Source: Rhodococcoides trifolii (GTDB taxonomy: Bacteria; Actinomycetota; Actinomycetes; Mycobacteriales; Mycobacteriaceae). From it: a stretch of DNA of 56,692 nucleotides. The notes under the pieces were generated by a model. That model searched no databases, was not told the DNA's origin, and saw only the letters and a list, made by a program, of their open reading frames with translations. A program made the position numbers and the translations under genes. Positions 17,871 to 25,308 of the stretch are shown piece after piece; the stretch's first letter is position 1, and each line of letters begins with the position of its first letter. Where the stretch lies: assembly GCF_014635345.1 (NCBI RefSeq), contig NZ_BMCU01000009.1:1-56692 (forward strand), given 5' to 3'.

Positions 17871-18188
17871 ATGGGGCTCCGCACTCAATTCTGGGTAATG
17901 GTTCGACTCATCGTGATCGGTCGGTGCTGACCGGGATGTTACCGATTCTCCCGCATTCGGCGTCGATCGTGACGAATCCGACGTCTGCCCCGGCCGCCGA
18001 AAACATACCTGCCGTCGGTTCCGGGTGCACAGTCTGCTCGGTTCGTCGCAGGTGTAACGAGTCACCGATCGGGGCCGACGTCCTTGTCAGACGTGAGGGT
18101 TCTTTTCGGGAGGCAATCTTTGCGCGCGTGTCCCACGAATACGCCATGGCACACGCTGGCCGATTACCGATTACCTGGAGACCTTCTT
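17871..18188. promoter_or_regulatory. Divergent promoter region gmd / phosphoglycosyltransferase
   Basis: 318 bp with no convincing gene. It must drive both gmd-fcl (minus) and the initiating transferase (plus), so control here would couple sugar supply to EPS initiation. Visible elements are an imperfect CGGTC/GACCG inverted repeat near 17920-17940, a tandem CGATTAC just before the plus-strand ribosome site, and TGGAG at about 18176-18180. Confidence 0.45.
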
Positions 18189-19676
18189 ATGACGAGCCCG
18201 AATCCCGTCGACCCGGACGATTCCGAGGCAGACCGGTTCTTCGTCAGCCCTGCAGTCGGCAGTTCGGTCAGGTCGCCCCGTCAGACGTGGCAGCGTTCGT
18301 ACGTCAAACAGGCCTTGATCCTCGACATCTCGATTGTCGCAGCCGCGGCGGGTTTCGCCTTCTTGGTCGACATGGGGGGCAAGACGTCGGTCGGTCCTGG
18401 TCAGTCCATCTCGATGGCCGTGCTGTGGACGCTGTTCCTGGCCGTCCTACGAACTCGCGACACCGCCATCGTAGGAAACGGTTACGAAGAGTACCGCCGG
18501 GTCATCACCGCAACAGCCGCACTCGTCGGCGTGATTGCGATCGTGGCGCTGTTCCTTCAGGCGGGTATCGCTCGCGAGTATCTCGTGCTGTCCTTTCCGA
18601 CTGGACTCATCGGATTGGTGCTCGGACGACATTTCCTCCGCCGCCGCCTCGCGCAGAGCCGTGGCCGCGGCGAGAACGTCAACGACATGATCGTAGTGGG
18701 CACAGTGGAGTCCGTCCGGTCACTCAGCCACCGCTTCGACTCGACCGCGTCCGCTGGGTATCGAGTCATCGGCGCGTGCGTTCCGAACTACGACGGTGAC
18801 ACGCTCGTCGTCGGCGACCGCATCGTTCCAGTCTTCGGGGATCTGTCGTCTCTCGATTTTGCGATCACCACCACCACGGCCACCGCAGTTGCCGTCGCCT
18901 CGACCGAACAACTCGGGTACGAGGGAATGAAGAACCTGGCGTGGAAGCTCGACAACCACGACATCGACCTCATCGTCTCGCCGGGGGTTGCAGATCTGTC
19001 GGTGCCTCGTATGCGGATCGAGCCGATCGACGGACTCCCGATTCTGCAGATCGGACAACCGTCGTTCGAAGGCGCGCACGTAGCCGCGAAGTCCGTGTTC
19101 GGTTTCTTTCTCGCGTCGTTCGGCCTGGTCGTCACCGCACCGGTCTTGCTGGCCGCGGCCATCGCGATCAAGCTCGAAGACGGAGGACCGGTGTTCTTCC
19201 GGCAGCGTCGAGTCGGGCGCGGCGGCAAAGTCTTTCGGATCTGGAAGCTGCGCACGATGGTCGTGAACGCGGACTCGATCGTCTCCGACGCACGGGACGC
19301 GGCCGGCCAGAACGAGTCGGTGTTCTACAAATCTGCGAACGACGCCCGCATCACCAAGATCGGCCGCTTCCTGCGTCGGACGAGCATCGACGAACTGCCG
19401 CAGCTGTTCAACGTGATCGCCGGGGACATGAGCATTGTCGGTCCTCGGCCCCTCGTCGAAGGCGAGGGCAGCAACATCGCCCACTTCATTCAGCGACGAT
19501 CACTCGTCAAGCCGGGTGTCACCGGTCTGTGGCAGGTCTCCGGGCGGTCCGACGTGACCGAGGAAGAGCGAATCCGGCTCGACCACCTGTACATCGACAA
19601 CTGGTCGCCGGTGCAGGATTTGGTAATCGTGTGGCGAACAATCGCCGCGGTCATCAAGTCCGATGGAGCGTACTGA
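18189..19676 (+). CDS. Polyprenyl glycosylphosphotransferase (EPS-initiating, WbaP/CpsE type)
   Basis: 495 residues from ATG 18189 with GGAG upstream. Four or so N-terminal membrane helices and a CoA-binding-like middle (FGDLSSLDFAITTTT) are followed by a further helix near 305-330. The catalytic bacterial sugar transferase domain has GGPVFFRQRRVGRGGK, RIWKLRTM, SIDELPQLFNVIAGDMS, VGPRPLVEGE and GVTGLWQVSGRS. It moves a sugar-1-phosphate (often glucose or galactose) from a nucleotide sugar to undecaprenyl phosphate, starting the repeat unit. The DE dyad in the IDELPQ segment is intact. Confidence 0.93.
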   Translation: MTSPNPVDPDDSEADRFFVSPAVGSSVRSPRQTWQRSYVKQALILDISIVAAAAGFAFLVDMGGKTSVGPGQSISMAVLWTLFLAVLRTRDTAIVGNGYEEYRRVITATAALVGVIAIVALFLQAGIAREYLVLSFPTGLIGLVLGRHFLRRRLAQSRGRGENVNDMIVVGTVESVRSLSHRFDSTASAGYRVIGACVPNYDGDTLVVGDRIVPVFGDLSSLDFAITTTTATAVAVASTEQLGYEGMKNLAWKLDNHDIDLIVSPGVADLSVPRMRIEPIDGLPILQIGQPSFEGAHVAAKSVFGFFLASFGLVVTAPVLLAAAIAIKLEDGGPVFFRQRRVGRGGKVFRIWKLRTMVVNADSIVSDARDAAGQNESVFYKSANDARITKIGRFLRRTSIDELPQLFNVIAGDMSIVGPRPLVEGEGSNIAHFIQRRSLVKPGVTGLWQVSGRSDVTEEERIRLDHLYIDNWSPVQDLVIVWRTIAAVIKSDGAY

Positions 19677-19873
19677 CTTGGTTTCGTACCGAATTCGAGT
19701 AACAAGCCAACGATTGGATGCGTATCGAGCGCGAAACAGGAATCAAAGCCTGATTTCTCGGAGGAAACTTTGCATCGATAATCTTCGTCAAGATCAACTC
19801 ACCGTTATTATTTGATCATGGTCACCCGAATCAATTATGCCGGCGCACATTACGAGCACGAGGCGGTGACCGC
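19677..19873. other. AT-rich intergenic region with possible short leader frame
   Basis: About 200 bp, AT-rich around 19795-19820 (GTTATTATTTGATCATG), likely a promoter for the SGNH hydrolase gene. A 19-codon frame from ATG 19818 ends in a TGA (19875-19877) that overlaps the hydrolase ATG as ATGA. It lacks a clear ribosome site, so its translation is uncertain. Confidence 0.4.
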
Positions 19874-20629
19874 ATGACCGGGAAGAAAGAAAGACTGATC
19901 ATGGCCGTAATCGTTGCGGTCGCTGTAGTTGCACTGATCGGGGCTCTCGTCTATTCGCGCACCCGGCCAGCGGTCAGCGCGGAATCGGATGTCACCAGCG
20001 TGCAGAGTCAGCCGAGTGCCACCGCGCAACTCGATCCCTCGTCGACCGATCCGGCGACCGTCCGTTTCGTCAAACCCGTCGACCGATCGACCCGGACCCT
20101 GTTCACCGGAGACTCGCTCACCGGCGGCTTCTATGCGCCGAGAGTCGCCGACGGCTTTTCCCCGCTGGTGGCCGCCGCTCTCGGCCCCGTCGAGAATCTC
20201 AGCGCATCACGCAGCGGCGCAAGTTTGACGACCGTCGCCGGCATCACGGAGGTGCCGGCAGACCTGGATCTCGCGGTGATCGAATTGGGTACCAACGATG
20301 TCGGCCTCAAAACGCCACTCGCAGAATTCGAATCGCAATATGCGGATCTGACGCAGCGAATTAGAACTGTTTCGCCTAACGCGGCGATAGTGTGCGCCGG
20401 CGCCTGGGGCAGTCCGACGGACGTCGACGGATACGACGCCATCATCGATCGTCAATGCCGAGATCAGGGTGGGTCGTTCGTCCGCTTGTCGGCCATGTTC
20501 GTCGACGACACGAACCGGGGACCCGCAGGTGTCACCACCGAAGCCGGAGTGAGCGACCTTTTCCACCCGAATGGTCTCGGCCATCGCCGGATAGCGGATG
20601 CGATTCTCTCTGAGATCGGCATTGCCTGA
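19874..20629 (+). CDS. Secreted/membrane-anchored SGNH hydrolase A
   Basis: 251 residues. An N-terminal basic start and one hydrophobic helix (IMAVIVAVAVVALIGALVY) act as anchor or signal, followed by a Ser/Thr-rich linker and an SGNH fold: FTGDSLTGGF (Ser81), IELGTNDVG, and DLFHPNGLGH (Asp228, His231). Together these form a complete catalytic set for an esterase or acetyl-transferring hydrolase outside the membrane. It is paralogous to the gene at 21871; the two flank a membrane acyltransferase, which suggests joint O-acylation or deacylation of the EPS. Confidence 0.85.
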   Translation: MTGKKERLIMAVIVAVAVVALIGALVYSRTRPAVSAESDVTSVQSQPSATAQLDPSSTDPATVRFVKPVDRSTRTLFTGDSLTGGFYAPRVADGFSPLVAAALGPVENLSASRSGASLTTVAGITEVPADLDLAVIELGTNDVGLKTPLAEFESQYADLTQRIRTVSPNAAIVCAGAWGSPTDVDGYDAIIDRQCRDQGGSFVRLSAMFVDDTNRGPAGVTTEAGVSDLFHPNGLGHRRIADAILSEIGIA

Positions 20630-20630
20630 C

Positions 20631-20648
20631 CGGCGATATGTTTCGCCG
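20631..20648. terminator. Short stem-loop after SGNH hydrolase A
   Basis: CGGCGA (20631-20636) and TCGCCG (20643-20648) with a 6-nt loop, immediately after the stop. Possibly a weak terminator. Confidence 0.35.
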
Positions 20649-20806
20649 TGATCTACGCTCGTCAGACGCCAAAAGAACCGTGAAAAGCCCCCATCCGGCG
20701 GTTTAGCTGAATGGCGTAAATGGTGCACAGTTTTACTCAGCCCCGTATTCTTCTATCAAGCCTGTGAGTCGAGCTGCTCCTGCGCGCAGTCAGATTGGGA
20801 GATGCG

Positions 20807-21862
20807 TTGGTCACTGAGGCGACGCCGTCCACGGAACCTGTCAAGAGGCACAGGGTTTCGGCGCTGGACGGTCTCCGGGCGGTGGCAGTGATCGTGATAT
20901 TTCTCCATCACGCATTGCCGGACACTTTTCCTGGTGGCTACTTCGGCGTCGACATCTTCTTCGCGCTGTCCGGGTACCTGATCACTGCGCAGTTGGTGCA
21001 GGAGCATGTGCGACGGGGTTCGATCTGGCTTACAGGGTTTTACATACGACGTTTCCTGAGACTGACACCGGCTTTGATGATCGTCGTCGTGTTCGCGCTC
21101 ATCGTGCACGTTGCGGTCGGATGGGGTGCCAACCCGTTTCAGGCGGCGGCTGCCGCGACGTACTTGATGGACTTCTACCTCTCCCTGACGTCGCACTTCG
21201 GCGGATCGCTCGCCCATACCTGGTCACTCGCCGTCGAGGAGCAGTTCTACCTGGTCTGGCCTGCTCTGCTCATCCTCGGGATCCGCCTGCGTTGGCCGAT
21301 GATCTGGGTGACGAGTTTCCTCGTCGTAGCTGCGATCGTGCCCACACTGTTGGTCGTCCGAGCAGGCTCGTATCAGATGGCGTACTACAGCCCGTTTGCA
21401 CATCTAGGGGAGCTCGGCGCCGGAGTGCTCCTGGCGCTGATCGTGGCCAGCGATCGAACCTCAATGATCCGATGGACGAGAAGTTATGCGGTGCCCGTCG
21501 TCGCAGTCGGCCTGTTGACCGCGGCTTCGCTCGGCGCGGATCAGGAGTGGGCTTGGCAGTACTACGGCGGGTTCACTGCGGCAGGACTGGTGACCGCCGC
21601 AGTGGTCGCTCATTGCATTCTGCGGCCGGACTCCTACGTGACCAAAGCTCTGGGCAGAAGGACGATGACATGGATCGGTGAGCGCTCGTACGGCATCTAC
21701 CTCTGGCACTACCCACTTCTGTACGTCCTGATCAGGTACGTCGACGACTGGGTTGCGTTGATTGTGGGGGGCGTTCTGTCCGTTGTTCTTGCTGCACTGT
21801 CCTTTCGCTACGTCGAGCAGCGGTTCAATCGAATCAAGGACACGAAATTCGCCACTCGCTGA
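20807..21862 (+). CDS. Acyltransferase-3 family membrane O-acyltransferase
   Basis: 351 residues from TTG 20807, chosen because GGGAGA lies 4-5 nt upstream; an in-frame TTG at 20795 has no ribosome site. Signatures: SALDGLRAVAVIVIFLHHA with the conserved His, GYFGVDIFFALSGYLIT, RFLRLTPALM, AHTWSLAVEEQFYLVWP and IGERSYGIYLWHYPLLY. About ten membrane helices; no SGNH domain is fused. It probably works with the separate SGNH proteins on either side, unlike the fused enzyme at 3727. Confidence 0.88.
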   Translation: MVTEATPSTEPVKRHRVSALDGLRAVAVIVIFLHHALPDTFPGGYFGVDIFFALSGYLITAQLVQEHVRRGSIWLTGFYIRRFLRLTPALMIVVVFALIVHVAVGWGANPFQAAAAATYLMDFYLSLTSHFGGSLAHTWSLAVEEQFYLVWPALLILGIRLRWPMIWVTSFLVVAAIVPTLLVVRAGSYQMAYYSPFAHLGELGAGVLLALIVASDRTSMIRWTRSYAVPVVAVGLLTAASLGADQEWAWQYYGGFTAAGLVTAAVVAHCILRPDSYVTKALGRRTMTWIGERSYGIYLWHYPLLYVLIRYVDDWVALIVGGVLSVVLAALSFRYVEQRFNRIKDTKFATR

Positions 21863-21870
21863 CGCCGGAG

Positions 21871-22617
21871 GTGCGCGTCTCGACCGGTTTCGCGGGACAA
21901 TTGCGCTCGATGGTCGACAGACGAGATTCGTGCAGAAGAGCGCCGCGCTTCGCGTGGCTCAGCCTGGTGGCGGTCCTGGTAGTGGGTTGCGCGGAAAGCG
22001 AACCGCCACCGTTGGCGGTACCGCAGACCTCGCCGGCCGCCGCTGCCGTTGTGCCGTACACGCCCCCAACGGACGGGACGCCTCCGCGAGTGTTCTTTGC
22101 CGGCGACTCCCTGGCCGCAGGGTTCAATGCGACGACGCCGGAGAATGCATTCCCGGTGCTGGTCGCGAGCGGCCTGGGCGGGACGGTGGATTCGGAGCAG
22201 GATGCAGCTCCGGGTCAGACCCTGATCACCGTCAGCGAATCGTCCGAGATTCCGGCCAGGTTGGACCTGGCTGTCATCGAACTCGGCACCAACGATTTCG
22301 GCAAGACTCCAGTGGCCGACTTCCGCTCCGCCTACGTGTCGTTGGTGAGCCGGATCCGAGAGTCCTCTCCCGATGCAGCATTGGTGTGCCTCGGCGTGTG
22401 GGGTGCTGCCGGCGGCGATTACGACCTTTCGATCAAATCGTCCTGCGAACGAGAAGGCGGAGTGTTTAATTCGCTTGCTGCCGTCTATGTTCCGGAGCAG
22501 TACCGTGGGCCGGTGGGCGTGCCGGGGTTCACTGGTCCGTCCGACGATTTTCACCCGAACGACCTGGGGCACCGGATTATCGCGGGGACGGTGTTGGCGG
22601 CGGTGCCGAGGGGTTGA
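21871..22617 (+). CDS. SGNH hydrolase B, predicted lipoprotein
   Basis: 248 residues from GTG 21871, which has GGAG directly against it; TTG 21901 or ATG 21910 may be the true start and give a shorter, more typical signal peptide. A lipobox LVVGC follows a hydrophobic stretch, so a membrane lipoprotein is predicted. Catalytic blocks: FAGDSLAAGF (Ser80), IELGTNDFG, and DDFHPNDLGH (Asp225, His228). Paralogue of the hydrolase at 19874, 8 bp after the acyltransferase gene and likely co-transcribed with it. Confidence 0.82.
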   Translation: MRVSTGFAGQLRSMVDRRDSCRRAPRFAWLSLVAVLVVGCAESEPPPLAVPQTSPAAAAVVPYTPPTDGTPPRVFFAGDSLAAGFNATTPENAFPVLVASGLGGTVDSEQDAAPGQTLITVSESSEIPARLDLAVIELGTNDFGKTPVADFRSAYVSLVSRIRESSPDAALVCLGVWGAAGGDYDLSIKSSCEREGGVFNSLAAVYVPEQYRGPVGVPGFTGPSDDFHPNDLGHRIIAGTVLAAVPRG

Positions 22618-22744
22618 GGGCGCAATGGCCGTTCTTCATCCTGTTCGGGCAACCATTCCTGTCCACTATTCGACCGACAGACACATCGATAGCTTGTGGC
22701 TAATGTTACGCACGATACGTATGTGACTAGGTTCTGGAGCCCGC
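22618..22744. promoter_or_regulatory. Upstream region of metzincin-like gene
   Basis: 127 bp. GGCTAATGTTACG followed by GATACGTATG is AT-rich and promoter-like. No clear operator is seen. Confidence 0.35.
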
Positions 22745-25105
22745 ATGCTGAGACGGTCTGCATTGGTGTTAGCCCTGTTCGTGCTGCTTCCTGTCACGAT
22801 GTCGGCCTTACCGACCGCACCTCAGGGACAAGCTGCCCCGGTAGCATCGGACGATCAGAAGGTGCTGGTCTTCGGTGCCGCGGACAACGGCTACGAGCGG
22901 ACCAACACTGCTGACACCCTTCGAACGCTGGGTTCCAATGTGCAGGAAGAGTCATCGTTGCCTGACGATCTGTCCGCGTACAGCTCCGTGTGGCACATTT
23001 CGGCCTACGACCAGCTTGACTCACGGTCGGTCTCGGCTCTTGCGGCTTACATCGCTGCAGGCGGTAGCGTCTATGTCACCGGCGAAAGGCCATGCTGCGA
23101 ACCTCTGAATAGCGGCGCTCAGAGTCTCAGCAGGCGGGTCCTCAAAGATCAGGACGTGACCATCGGCGGCCTAGGGGATATCAACGGACCGTTCACCTTC
23201 AATCCCAAAGCCAAGGGTGGTGCAACTACATCTCCCTACACCCTCGTCGATTTTACGCCTCAATCGCCTGGGGGGCTGTCTGGCATCGGAAACATTGATT
23301 CAGCGAACGTTTTTGCGTCGAACGGCTCCATTGCGGTCGGAGCCGTGTGGGACGAGTCGGATATGTCGCAGGGCAAGGGCCGATTGGCAATACTGATGGA
23401 CATCGATTACTTGAAAGACGAGAACAGGACTCCGGTACTTGCGAATATTCAAAATTTTCTAACCAACGGTATACAGTGCTCGCCCAACTCAGGAAATTCG
23501 CTTGTCACGTGGACATCCACTTTACCGGCGAATTGCTCGGTTATCACTACGCCTCAACAGGTGGACTTTCGGGCATCGGTATCGCAAGGGACGATCTCAC
23601 TGACCTTCTCATCGCCCGACATCGACCCGAAGTGCCAATACTTCGACGTCGCACCGACGTCAGCGGCGTTACTATGCGACTTAGAGAATGCCCCCGTTAC
23701 GGGCGCTCGGTTTACGGTCACCGCGGAAACGTCCGAGTCGGGAAGATCCTCGCGCTTCTACACCATCTACCCGAAGAATGACCCACGCAACGTTCCCACC
23801 GGTCAGTCCGTCGCCTCGAACTGGTGGGAATGGCCTGACGCCGACGGTGATGGCTTGCCCGATTTGTGGGAGCAGGCCGGAGTTTGGGTGAAGAACAAGT
23901 TCGTTGATCTACCGGGGATGGGTGCCCTACCGGGCAGAAAGACCGTCTTACTGATGGTAGAGGCCCAGGCGGGGTTCGCGTATTCGGACCAGACGATTGA
24001 CTACGTCAAGAAGGCGTTCGCGGAGGCGCCGGTAGGAAACCCGGCGTCGACGGATGGCATCGACCTCGTTGTCAAGCGTGGCAACGAAGGCATTCCCGCC
24101 TCGGTGATCGGTGACTTCTCAGATCTCGGGCGGGAGAACCTTCAGCGAATCTGCAGTTACAGCGGATTCGCGAAGAGCGAGCTCGCAGGAGGCAACGGAG
24201 TACCGCAGCTTTTCAAATGGATGCTGAATTGGGATTCGTTCGCTCGGGATGGCGGCACCCTTATCACCGGTAATTCTTACGTCAAAGCAGGCTTCGGGTG
24301 GACAAGTATCGAGAACGCGTTCAGGGGTGCCCATCCCGATATCAACGCGGCAGCAACGAAGTTCAGTCAGGCGGTGAATCTCATGCATGAGTTCGGGCAT
24401 CAGCTCGGTCTCAATCATCATGGTATGGCCACGGCACCAGATAACGACCGCCGCTACAGAAGCATTATGTCGTATCCTTACAGCATCTATGGCGTACGAT
24501 TCGCGCAACCAAATTCGAGTCGTACCTATGGGCGAATCGACTATTCACGTTATGCCGATGTGAACTACGACTGGCAACTCGGTCAGGCTGAAGGCAAGCT
24601 CACGTTGATGCAAGGTCAGTATGGCGAGGTGCCGGACTTCTATAGCAGGAGTTTCAACGAGGCCTTCCTTGTCGACGGCGAGGACAAAGGCGACGTGCAC
24701 ACTGACAGCGAAATGACTGCGGCGCTCGAGCCCACCTACTACGCAGATTTCGCTGGGGAATTCGGTTTCGAACCCACCTTGCAGTTTCCCGGCATCAAGG
24801 GGCCGCTTGCGTTATCGGTCGGGCCGCAGGGGTCGGCGACTGCTCAGTACGATTTGATGCAGGGTGGGAGCGGTCCAGCCAGCATCGAAGTTGTAACTCA
24901 GCCAGCGCATGGGACAGTCTCGGTCAACGGTTCTTCGCTGACTTACACCTCTTCGGGCCCGACAATTGAAGAAGATCGTTTCGAGATCAGAGCGTTCGAC
25001 GGTAAGTTCGGTTCAGACGTTATTGAAGTCGTTGTGGCTGGACAGTCGACCCCCCCGGCCCCGAATCCGGGATCTGGATCCAGCGCCATTCCCTGGGGTT
25101 CGTAG
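22745..25105 (+). CDS. Secreted metzincin-like zinc metallopeptidase, multidomain
   Basis: 786 residues. Signal peptide (LVLALFVLLPVTMSA), then a VLVFGAADNGYERTN domain resembling the amidotransferase-like fold (about 40-250), a beta-rich region, and a DxDxDG calcium-type motif (ADGDGLPDLWE, about 365-375). The catalytic part has HEFGHQLGLNH (His548, Glu549, His552, His558), the full HExxHxxGxxH zinc motif, followed by a Met-turn SIMSY (Met575). The C-terminus (about 700-775) looks like a cadherin/Big-type beta-sandwich (PAHGTVSVNGSSLTYT). It ends about 200 bp before repeat protein 2, so substrates may be the neighbouring surface proteins. No named family member recognised. Confidence 0.8.
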   Translation: MLRRSALVLALFVLLPVTMSALPTAPQGQAAPVASDDQKVLVFGAADNGYERTNTADTLRTLGSNVQEESSLPDDLSAYSSVWHISAYDQLDSRSVSALAAYIAAGGSVYVTGERPCCEPLNSGAQSLSRRVLKDQDVTIGGLGDINGPFTFNPKAKGGATTSPYTLVDFTPQSPGGLSGIGNIDSANVFASNGSIAVGAVWDESDMSQGKGRLAILMDIDYLKDENRTPVLANIQNFLTNGIQCSPNSGNSLVTWTSTLPANCSVITTPQQVDFRASVSQGTISLTFSSPDIDPKCQYFDVAPTSAALLCDLENAPVTGARFTVTAETSESGRSSRFYTIYPKNDPRNVPTGQSVASNWWEWPDADGDGLPDLWEQAGVWVKNKFVDLPGMGALPGRKTVLLMVEAQAGFAYSDQTIDYVKKAFAEAPVGNPASTDGIDLVVKRGNEGIPASVIGDFSDLGRENLQRICSYSGFAKSELAGGNGVPQLFKWMLNWDSFARDGGTLITGNSYVKAGFGWTSIENAFRGAHPDINAAATKFSQAVNLMHEFGHQLGLNHHGMATAPDNDRRYRSIMSYPYSIYGVRFAQPNSSRTYGRIDYSRYADVNYDWQLGQAEGKLTLMQGQYGEVPDFYSRSFNEAFLVDGEDKGDVHTDSEMTAALEPTYYADFAGEFGFEPTLQFPGIKGPLALSVGPQGSATAQYDLMQGGSGPASIEVVTQPAHGTVSVNGSSLTYTSSGPTIEEDRFEIRAFDGKFGSDVIEVVVAGQSTPPAPNPGSGSSAIPWGS

Positions 25106-25308
25106 CGCTCGATCCTGGGCGTGCCTAAGCGAGTGCCCCGCTTCCGGCAGACACCTGGTTGCAAACAATCGTCAAGTGGCACGTGATCGACCGAAACAGG
25201 CGACCGCCCGGTTTCCCGTGCTAACTTTCGACCACACCGTTCGCGGCGCGCTGTACCAACCGGTACGCGTCGGGGGTCGTCGAACCGGGATTCCTAGGGG
25301 CTAGTTCA
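25106..25308. promoter_or_regulatory. Promoter region of repeat protein 2
   Basis: CGACCG (25201-25206), 12 bp, then TGCTAACTT (25219-25227) has the same spacing as upstream of repeat protein 3 (27645-27650 and 27663-27671). A 22-bp block at 25262-25283 differs at one position from 27695-27716. AGGGGC lies before the ATG. The conserved pair looks like -35/-10 boxes, which would be of unusual type. Confidence 0.5.
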
